A stretch of 34,458 nt of DNA from the NCBI GenBank assembly GCA_013115125.1, contig JABANN010000373.1, positions 1-34,458 on the forward strand, written 5' to 3'. Made by a program: the position numbers and the translations under genes. This DNA comes from Perkinsus olseni. Taxonomy: Eukaryota; Perkinsozoa; Perkinsida. The notes below the pieces were generated by a model, which did no database searches, was not told the DNA's origin, and saw only the letters and a list, made by a program, of their open reading frames with translations. How positions within the stretch are numbered: the stretch's first letter is position 1; each line of letters starts with the position of its first letter. This document shows positions 1 through 9,019 of this stretch, one piece after another.

Positions 1-124
1 GAAAAACAGGTGAACCCAGGGTTTCTGCGGCTCAAGTACGTTTCGAGTGTTAGCTGAAGAAACAGGAACGCCCTGCAATCCATCTGTCTTGTCCGTCTTC
101 CACATGAATGACACCGTTCTCCAG
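1..124. repeat. Dispersed repeat, copy A (truncated by the window edge)
   Basis: This stretch closely matches 21118-21232, with shared blocks TGCGGCTCAAGTACGTTTCG, ACAGGAACGCCCTGCAATCC and CTTCCACATGAATGA. It is also similar to about 330-459 (copy B). The left end is cut off by the window start. All copies have the same orientation. Copies B and C each lie just 5' of a minus-strand tRNA-Leu gene, so the unit may be duplicated tRNA flanking DNA. No protein is evident in it. Confidence 0.7.
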
Positions 125-219
125 GGGACGTTCTGCCTGCCCCTCTCGCCTTGAAGAGACTGTAGCGACTGATAATACATAGTTGAGGTAGCCATGACGG
201 ACTTCCAGTAGTACTTGCA

Positions 220-299
220 TAACAGCTGCGAGAGTCGAACTCGCGCCTTTGCGGGTGAGCGCCTGAAGCTAACGCCTTAGACCATTAGGCCAAACTGTC
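220..299 (-). tRNA. tRNA-Leu(CAG)
   Basis: Read on the minus strand, acceptor GACAGTT pairs with AGCTGTT with wobbles. The D arm, a 14-nt long variable arm and T arm GCGAG-TTCGACT-CTCGC are all present. The anticodon loop is TTCAGGC, giving anticodon CAG. The long variable arm fits the leucine class. One pair of the anticodon stem is mismatched. There is no T-run in the 60 nt downstream. It sits between repeat copies A and B. Confidence 0.8.
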
Positions 300-329
300 G
301 TTATTACGAAGAGTTGGAAAGTAGGCTTA

Positions 330-459
330 TCGCTGCGGCTCAAGTGCGCTTCGAGTGTTGGCTGGAAATATAAGACTGCCTTGCAATGAATTTCACCCGA
401 TGAAATTCATTAACTGAATCTACCTTGCCGAGTCTTGTCTGAGAATGACATCGTTCTTC
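330..459. repeat. Dispersed repeat, copy B
   Basis: The core TGCGGCTCAAGTGCGCTTCG at 335, the block GTTGGCTG, and GAATGACATCGTTCTTC near 443 all match copy A, which lies 308 bp to the left. The 30 bp between this copy and the tRNA-Leu (AGTAGGCTT.TCGCTG) are also conserved next to the other tRNA-Leu at 20983-21020. The arrangement is therefore a partial tandem duplication of a tRNA-Leu-containing unit. Confidence 0.6.
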
Positions 460-487
460 ATGATCATGAAATTCTGAGGTCTCATAT

Positions 488-517
488 GACGAAAGGTCTC
501 ATACGAGACCTTTCGTC
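488..517. other. Perfect 13-bp hairpin downstream of IFT70
   Basis: Arms GACGAAAGGTCTC and GAGACCTTTCGTC enclose the 4-nt loop ATAC with no mismatch. The hairpin lies 157 nt past the IFT70 stop codon, in what is probably its 3' untranslated or downstream region. It could take part in 3'-end formation or be a foldback remnant. The sequence cannot decide between these. Confidence 0.7.
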
Positions 518-673
518 GGCTTCTCTCGCGCACTACACTAGCCAGTGAACTAAACATAGTTAGTAACAGTCTGATACCAAAGAAGTATGATACCACGCTC
601 ATCATGGCATGCCATTTGTTAACACGTCATTGTGCATGGCTACCACGGGCATCCGTGGCTTAACTTTCTCGTC

Positions 674-3600
674 TCAGTCGTAGATCTTCAGAAATAGCAA
701 CTTCAACATCCTCGCTTCATACCTAGGATGCATCAATGCGAAGAAAAAGGCGAATGCTCTGACTAAGGGCATGCAACTCACGCGACGGTTCTGATCTTCC
801 GCTTGTTGCTCAAAGCTGCAGCCAAGGCAGCAGCGGTAGCAGCCGATTTCGCTGCCGCAGCGATTGCCGAGCTCTCCTGAGGTGATTAGGAACTTCTGAG
901 ATGTCCTATTAGGATGGAAGACTCCCAAGTTGCGGAGAACAGCTCCTCAGACTATAGTATAGATGCCATCGCATCATCGCGTGCCAGATTGCGTGTTACC
1001 CACGCTCTGCTTACATGCGTGGCCTCGTTTATGCCGCTGGTTTCTCCAACTGAAAAGAGAGCAGTCGAGCGCGCATTAACTCGGGGACCATCTAGGAGCT
1101 TTTCGCTGCTACGCACGACATCAGCAGAATCGACACGAAGCGAAATCAGCACCGCATATTGCCGAATTGCTCGGGCTGATTCTCTCATAGAACTGCTGAC
1201 GGCAGTCTGCTGTTGTTGATTTTTTATCGCACATAGACGCGAAAGAGAGTACCGACCTGCCTGCCCTGCTGCATTGGCAGCCGCCTGGGCAGCGGCGTTC
1301 TGAGCTTCGACAACTGTGCTCCTGAAAATGATCACTGATGAACTGAGCGAAACGACCAAGTCCTCAACAGCTTACATGTCAACCGGGCTAACAGCAGTTT
1401 CCATATTCTTGCCAAACCTAGCAGCTCGATCAAAGAAGGCCAGAATACAACGGTATCTGCATAGGCTGCTGACACCCAACGTAGATCAGAAACCTATCTG
1501 CTGGTCCCGCAAGGATCGTGTCCGCCAGATCGACGCCATTTTCCTTCAACGGTGCGGTGGTTTCTTCTGGCCCGATTCGCACACCAGTCTTTAATCGCGT
1601 AGCATATTCAACAGACGTGTACAAAAACTCCCTCAATGGCGAGATAAAAGACCGCGTTCGTCCCAAGAAACAAAGCCAAACCCCAAGCGGCTACTACAGC
1701 ACTTACGTATCATCCCGAATCACAACCATTTGCTTGGCCATGTTCTCCGCTAGGGCCAGGAAACATCTTTTAGCGTAGTACCTACAGAAGACCGGATGTG
1801 GTTAAAGGCAAAAAAACGAAGATCGGCAGATGAAAGGAATAGACGGGTATACGGCTGGTCGATACGAACCATGTATCCATTCCTAGCTTTCGGTCCATAG
1901 GCTCCAGGGACCTCATCACTCTGGAAATACCAAACTCGAAATTACCTAAAAACTCGACACAATGGCAGGACCTGCCCGGTATCTTCAATAACATACGACG
2001 ACGCACGACTTCGATCTTGCGAACTAGAAGATGCCGACCTTGATGCCGACGACAGCGACTCCTCGAAGACGCTGTTCACACAAATATGATCATAGTTGAA
2101 TAAGTGCACAACATAGCGAGTCAAATACATATCCGTTGACTAGATCTACTACGTCATATGACAAAGTGCGAAGTGCTATCGTGATACGGATGAAAGCAAT
2201 TTCGAAACTGAGCAACGACACATTATTGCCGTCTTGTTCGCGGATGCACTCTTGCTTCTCAAGCAGCATCAAATGTCTTGTCTGTTCCGGTCAGAAAAGA
2301 ACCGATGTTCATTCATAGTCTCCTCCGCTGCAGATGCAACAGACCGACCTTTAGCGCAATAGAGCGTGCCGATGACGAGGTTGATGATGCATAAATGAAA
2401 TACTCGTGGAGGCGGAGATGAAGAATCTGAGATCATCGGCAAGCAGCGAACCCGGAAGTGAACACAGTGCGGATCGTTGCCGCCGAGCTGCAGTGCGAGC
2501 GAGCAGAGTTGAGGCGATGGAGCTACTGAACAAGGGCAAGTTCTGTCAAGGTCTGGAGAGCGCGCAAGGCGGAACTTGAAGAACAAGTTGCTGTCAGCAA
2601 CCCCAGGAGTAAACGCAGAGCATGTTGTGGTTCCCTCAGCAATCTTCCGCATCCCTACCTTTTGAGGCGGCTACCTTCTCTTCTGCCTTCTCAACGGCCC
2701 TCTAAAAAACCGACTCATCAGAGTGCCATGCCAGCGATTTTCTGCTCTAGAGCCGCCAGCACCCGACCTACCATGATTTCCTCGGCCTCCTCGTTAGCAC
2801 CCGTCATAACGTATGCCACGCAAAGATTGGCCAGCACTATGGCGGTGATTTCGAGTACATTGTCCGGGAAATGTCTCCTCACGAAGGGTTCATAATAGCT
2901 GAATGGGAAGAGTCAATGAGAAAGCGCCTCGCATGACAGCGCGATCACGGATGCAGCGAGGTTGTGCTAGTGACGGCAGTCATAACAAGGTTTATGTCGC
3001 CCCAACCACGGCACACAGCGCGCCTCTCGTCTCATCTATGGTGCCTGAACTCTTTCAGTCCTTCCCTTCACTGCGTCCAGGTATGAAATTCATGGTGACT
3101 CACTGGCATTACTCTCTTCTACTGTGATTCGCAATCGAGAGAGAGTTCTCAATCCATCGAGATGTTCGGCACACTATAAATCACTCGCCGCTCTGAAACC
3201 CTCCAGTTTCAGTTGTCATTCCCGAGCCAAAGAATTGACCTAACGTTGGCGTCGCCTAGAGATGGAGATACGTTTCCTGCGGTGCTCGTGGTAATGACCT
3301 CAGTACGGTTGTCCTTCAACTTTGTCTGGTGTATGGCAAGAGTCGTTGTGTTCGTCAACCAACTGGTGAAACATCACTATCGTTTTCCCCTCACCGGATG
3401 CACTCGTTGAACTTCTCTTGCATGAAAAAAACGTGGGCAACATTCAGCTTCCACGTCTCATCCTCTGAGCAAAACTCCTGAAAAAATAGCCGTTACACTC
3501 AGAAAGCGCATGCCACCGTATTCAGAAGAGTGCAACCGAACGCATCTTGCCAAGCCGAGTGCAGCGCTCACGTAAGGTCATCTGACTCGACGACAATTCT

Positions 3601-6600
3601 CCTGACCCTGCGATATTGTGGTTCGCAAAAAAGGAACGTAACATAGTGATCGATATGACGTGATAATATTGTGAATAAAACTGAACTGTGTTGAAGGATC
3701 ACTAGCTTTTGCTTGGAATGAAAAGAGGAATAATAATAACTGAATAAGGTGCCATGGAGGATTAAGATCAGCCGCGGCCATCGTCACCGCGCTTTGCCTG
3801 AACAGTTTCTCCACCATTGGATAATCTTCCATATCCCAATAGATCTTCGCCTGCGCCATTAAAACCGGTATGTACTGGTCCAGGGCCTCTTCGAACTGAT
3901 GAACAGACAAGCTGGGCTAGCTCCAGTACAGCTAGACCCTCAGAAGGCAACTAGCTGTAGCGAGAGGCGAGGCGAACTGAGTGATGAAGACGAGCATCGC
4001 TGGTGATCCCCCACACCGAGGGGATCCAGCAGCGGTAGGATACTCCGCCTTGCTCCTCCCTTGTCGAAAGCACGGACATACTTCCATGAAAATTTTTGTC
4101 TGCTAGTAACGCGTAGGCCAGTATTTCGAGCGCGTCGAATTCCGAGGAAGTGAGAAGCGGACCTCAGAATCGCCAAGAACAACGTTTATTTCGAGCTTAT
4201 CGCGAGTTTGGTAACATTCTATTTGTCGATCTCTTCTAGACTATCCCAAGTGCCATATTCTAACGCACCCGTGCACAGTACGCTGGACGCTGCGGACGAT
4301 GGCCTCACTATTATAGAGATATACCGCTACGACACGCGTGTATCGTTCTCACATCTTGCAGAGACTTTTTTATCTGGGCGTTGTTTCGACTCCTTCTGCC
4401 TTCTTGCACATCCTTAGTAATCTACGACCAAGACATTATGCTCGGGAGGGAAACCCCGCCCCCCCCAGAGCCGTGCAGGCCGCCAGTTGCAGAATCAGCT
4501 AACACTAAAATATTTCCTCATGCCTTTCCTTATGCTAATTTCTCCTACTGCACGCCCCCGGTCTTGTGCTAACACACCAGCAGGTCCACGGTAGTAGCTA
4601 CAGAGGGTCCTGCTACGTCCAGTAAATCCCGATGAGCCCCCACGCTCGGGTCACAGTAAAATTTATGATACTACGCACTTCGGCACGGCAAGCCTCACTT
4701 GAGAAATGCCAGACCCGGGAGAAATACGAAATGATGAACAGTAGACGCGGAATGGGATCTCCTCGCAATTGAAGCACGCGAGCATATCGTAGCGCCCACC
4801 TTGCGAAGTTTATCCACGTGTTTTCGCGCCAGCTCGTCGAACTGCCGGAACCCCTCCTCAGGAGAGGCCTGCGAGAGTATGAGACAGTTGAAGAAATCGT
4901 ATTCATCCGGCTCGAGGCAACTGACAAACGAGTACTGTAGCAACCGTCGTTTGATAAAACAGGCGATCCAGTCATCGAGAGACCCAGACGGCAGAACACT
5001 GTTGATGCATCACAGCGGCAACGTAGCTCCCAAGAGACCAAATCTCTTCCACTCACCTGTATGTAAGAGCGGGATTCTCGGCTAGGATGTCAGCAGCTAG
5101 GTCATAGTAACCGTACCTTCGGAAGGACAGCCGCCCTCAACGCTGCATGAATTCGAGAAGGTGGGGTATACTTGCAGTATAAGTGCAGCAGATTGACGAA
5201 CGCCTCCTTCGGAACCGATGATAATGGGTCATCGTCCGATGTCACGGTGCCAAACGACTGCAAAAGGACAACAGTTCTTGCTTTGCGCTGTCCGAGAGCT
5301 TCTACCGCCAGAGGGCGATGATGGCATCTCTCGGAGACATTGTCTCCGTTCACTGAGCGCTATCAGTGCTTCAAGTGCTATCAGAAGCCTCACAAACATC
5401 ACGAGGCCCACGATATCAGCGGAACACTCCGATGCAGTCGACTCAATGTGATGAGCCGTTGCCTCATCCGCAACATCAATGATGTTACATCATCGCTTGC
5501 GTGCAGGGAGCTAGCTCGAACTACACAACGGAATTCACTCGAATCCGAGTCGAAGGTGCAACGTCCGCCAACTGGTGTGATTGGCTGGATGCAGTGTAAA
5601 TGTTCAAACTATCCCGATCTTACCTGTAGTAAAAAATTGAGCTTAGCAAAGCCCTCGGAAGGCTTCTCATCCATGTATGCCAGCGCTATGTTGTGCAGCG
5701 TCACTGGGTCCAGCTCGGCCTCCGCCCGAGGAGGCATGTCCACCAAGCACTCCTGAGATGAATCACTAGGGGCAAACCGCCGTGCACTTTTCGCCTGCAA
5801 ACGACTTAATCATCCATATATACACGATATCGATCCTGATAATGTGTAATGGCCGAGGAGAAAGTGCAAGGTCTAGAATTTACTATCTCTCCGTTCAATC
5901 AGAGAAAATTGGGCGAAGCCGAGGCACCGAGAGCTAGGCTACCTTGGCGCCATCGAGGTTGTCGTTGGTGAGCTCGATCGCAAATTTCAGGTTCAAGGCC
6001 TCGATTAGCGCTGAGTCTCGAAGAGCATTGCCTGAGATTCCACTTCGATTAACATGAAGGGTAGTAGATGCTCTGCTCAGCAACCGTCAGTTTGGCCGAG
6101 CGGTCTAAGGCGCCAGACTCAAGTTCTGGTGGAGAAATCCTCGTGGGTTCGAATCCCACAGCTGACATGCACTATGAACATCATATCGCTGAGTCAGCGA
6201 CGCTGTCGCGAGCTAATTAGCGAATTCTCAAGTATCCGTTCGGCAGCAATAGCCCGAACGATCAAACTCACTATTGCCAACGCTCCTAGGAACATCCCCA
6301 ACTCCATCGACCAGGTTCCCAGCGATCACCTGAACTAAGCATATCACCGCCTACGAAGCGGTTCGAGGGTATCTCTCGGAAGGGCAGCAGTGATAGCTGG
6401 TGGCTAGTTCCTCCTTAGCCACACCTCAAACGCCGAATGATCAAGGATTTGTAGTGACAAGGTCGAAGCAGCAAGAGAATGCTCTACCGAGGCGAGAGAC
6501 TCACTTGCGTGTTGCTACCGAGACCTAGCTCAGGATGCTCTCTCGCTCCGCGTTCAATAATCTCCGACACCTGTCATGATCGAATCTCTCCCTGAATCGT

Positions 6601-8474
6601 ACGAGGCCACACTCAGACTCACATGCTGAGCCGCCTCCTCATATTTCCGCTGCTGATAGTAAGTGAAGGCGATGTTGTAAGCCAGTCCGGGAGAGTAGCC
6701 GGAGTTCAACGCTTGCATGTAGCACTTCGTACGGGCCTCCTCGTACCTGTGGCCGATGGATTCCAAGAAAAGCCCCCGAAACCATGGACGACACCTCAAA
6801 AATTAACGGTCAGACCGACATCATGCTTCGGACTTGGGAGAACTCAGATACTCTGGATTCTTCACGGCTGTAGGATTTCCGGATTTCTCTCAAAGGCTTT
6901 GAGAGAAATCCAGATCTCTCCGGATGGTCGCTTTGAGTCAAAGCGTCCTCGTGCCGCTGGAGGTGAATGTTCGCCGCAGCCTACTGTAGCTAAAATTTTA
7001 GTCCCACTACCGATTTTCCCTCAGTGCGACCATGATGGGACATGCTTCATCAGAGCTCAATATACAGCGTAAATTCGAGGGGAAATAAGGGTTTTCACAA
7101 GGGTCTATTCTTAGATTATTTGCAACTATATTCGAAACGATTTTCGAGTTCTCGCCGATGACTGAGAGTTGAGGCCTGAAACCTAGTGGCAATACGTAGC
7201 GGGGGCCTAGAATACATCTCTCCGAGTTTGAAACAACGAGCTAATCATTGGACAGAAACGAAGTAGGTGCATCCATCCAGCGATTACAATAACACGCCCC
7301 CACTCCGATAACGCTGACCCGACCGTTACAAGCGTGTGAGTGGGACGTGCAAACTTACTTTCCCTGCCGGCAAAGAATCGCTCCTTCCAAAACAAGCTTC
7401 TCAGAGTCATCAGGGAAGAAGTCGAACGAATTGAGCATAGACTGGGCGCTCGACAAGTCGCCAAGTTCGTAATGAATCTGGCACCTGCCGACCAATGCGA
7501 TACCAGTTCCCTCAGCTTGTCGAATATTCGAGATTTCTCGTGGCCGAGAGTAAACGAGTCCTGAGGTACTCTATTAGATGCTGCAGAGATATGCGTTCGC
7601 AGACTACTGGGTACACAGATACAACTGGGAATCTGGCATTCTCCCCACACCTCACGATGTAGTGATGATTTACTTGCCTTAGGCTGGTTGAACGAGGCTT
7701 GTCTGTCCCCTCTCACTGCAATAATGTGACGTTCCTTTCGAGCCTCTCGGTGTTGATAGCCTGGAGAAGGTCTTGAGCCTCGCTGTAAAGCCCCGCCTTG
7801 ACCAGAGCGCTCGCGTGATGGAAGCGGTACCTGCTCATATTACATCTGTCAGTGCAGCGTTCTATGCACCTAATCGGAGATGTATAGCAGTCCGTGTAAC
7901 AGGCGCGGCAAGAGCAAAGATTAGTCACCTCGAACCGAATGCGGCAAGCAGTCTTAGAATATACAGGAGAACGAGAAGACTACGAAGCCAAACAGTATTC
8001 ATCGAAAATAACGAGCACCCTACTCATCATTGTCCTCAGGAGGGCATATTTCGAGACTGGCAAGATAACCGTAGACGTCAGCCGCCTTCTCGAATTGCTC
8101 GGAATGGTAGTAGCAGTATCCCAGCAGAGACAAGCATGCCCTAGACCTGATGAAGTCATCGTAAGCGAGGGATATAATACACCTCGGGCGGGGCTCGAAC
8201 CCACGACCACGGGCTTAAAAGGCACGCGCTCTACCGACTGAGCTACCGAGGCTGTTGAACGATAGCCCCTACATACGACATTTCCCCGTTATCAGATCAC
8301 TCACCTCGGAAACTCCTGTCTCTGATGCTCTAGAACTCTGATCGCCTCGTCGTACTTCGATTCCTTAATCAACGAGTAGACACTTCTAGTCAACTCACCG
8401 GTCCGAGGGATCCACGAGGCCTTCGCCGGATGACCACCGGCAGCAGTGCCGAGTTGGTGATGGCTTGTATACAT
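674..8474 (-). CDS. IF​T70: IFT70 (TTC30/DYF-1), intraflagellar transport complex B TPR protein, 25 exons
   Basis: IFT70 is a TPR superhelix protein of the IFT-B core (it wraps around IFT52) and is needed for anterograde transport and tubulin polyglutamylation in cilia. Exons, high to low: 8474-8305, 8146-8024, 7830-7717, 7484-7359, 6746-6623, 6570-6505, 6329-6272, 6031-5943, 5752-5624, 5257-5172, 5116-5057, 4920-4800, 4412-4353, 3895-3788, 3477-3395, 2898-2772, 2701-2659, 2426-2349, 1945-1870, 1781-1707, 1456-1376, 1321-1257, 1049-1015, 876-782, 722-674. They sum to 2241 nt, or 746 aa (human about 665). Family signatures include SLLGYCYYHSEQFEKAADVY, MPPRAEAELDPVTLHN, YIPVLMAQAKIYW, HLCIINLVIGTLYCAKG, YYAKRCFLALAENM and the last residues TVAYEARMLKLLFLK. 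An alanine-rich insertion lies near residues 670-725. The start at 8474 is the likeliest in-frame ATG before the conserved region. An ATG at 8579 is also in frame. Confidence 0.95.
6086..6167 (+). tRNA. tRNA-Leu(CAA), inside an IFT70 intron, antisense
   Basis: Acceptor GTCAGTT pairs with AGCTGAC. The anticodon arm is CCAGA-CTCAAGT-TCTGG (anticodon CAA), with a long variable arm and T arm GTGGG-TTCGAAT-CCCAC. All stems are well paired. It lies in IFT70 intron 7 (6032-6271) on the strand opposite to the host gene. No TTTT run follows within 60 nt. Confidence 0.95.
6881..6911. other. 31-nt near-continuous palindrome in IFT70 intron 4
   Basis: Arms GGATTTCTCTCAAAG and CTTTGAGAGAAATCC are exact reverse complements separated by one G. 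They lie in the longest intron of IFT70 (6747-7358). Function is unknown. It may be a hairpin-forming element or the scar of a foldback insertion. Confidence 0.75.
8180..8252 (-). tRNA. tRNA-Lys(UUU), inside IFT70 intron 1, sense strand
   Basis: Acceptor GCCTCGG pairs with CCGAGGT (one G-U). D arm GCTC-GAGC, anticodon loop CTTTTAA (anticodon UUU) and T arm GTGGG-TTCGAGC-CCCGC are present. One mismatch occurs in the anticodon stem. It lies in intron 1 (8147-8304), on the same strand as the host gene. Its 3' end is 33 nt before exon 2. There is no T-run, so processing from the intron is possible. Confidence 0.9.
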
Positions 8475-9019
8475 TATAGGAGCTGAATTAAAGCTGCATC
8501 GCAAAGGCCTGGTGACGCGCGTCCCTTCACCGACGGTACGTGAATTCCGCTCAAACAGCAAGCAAACCACTAAGATCATTATGCATCGCTACCAGCGATT
8601 CGCTGAAACTGACCGCGACGCTGCACGTGGTTTGCTGATGACTCACACATAGCAAGCGACATCAGCTACATCGTCCACTGCGCGGTATACAATGACGTCA
8701 CCGCACGAGCATCCTCCAATTTACAACAACACGAGAACATCACCTGCTGCTGATCCGACGAGAACATCATAGTACAATCAACAGCAGCCCTGACAGGCTC
8801 CCAGTCACAGGCAATGGTAGAAATATATAGAAGAAGAAACTGCTACTAAACAGAAACACAACTCGATAAGGGCGAACCGCGTCACGGCGTCTCAGCTGGA
8901 ATCAGGGACCGGCTGCGCACGAGCAGTAGAGAATATTATCTATATAGCACCGGTAAAATCCGGGCACTCTGGGATGTCAAGTTCTGGAGAGCCTTGCTCG
9001 CCTCTGTCCGGCAAGTCTT
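8475..9019. other. Upstream region of IFT70
   Basis: No convincing coding exon or RNA was seen here. It should hold the IFT70 promoter and 5' leader, and the 3' end of the minus-strand gene to its right. Confidence 0.4.

Noticed and set aside
28-48. GGCTCAAG in the dispersed repeat as a dinoflagellate/Perkinsus spliced-leader gene
   Set aside because: Only the last eight bases of the spliced leader match in any copy. The upstream CCGTAGCCATTTT part and an ATTTTTGG-type Sm site are absent.
952-1359. 135-codon minus-strand open frame as an independent gene
   Set aside because: Part of it is the Ala-rich IFT70 exon 22. The rest reads through an intron containing CAG-rich sequence.
1500-1666. 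Protein-like minus-strand frame REFLYTSVEYATRLKTG inside IFT70
   Set aside because: Joining exon 1781-1707 directly to 1456-1376 gives IRDDTYRCILAFFDRAARFG, which matches the family without extra residues. The stretch is therefore intron.
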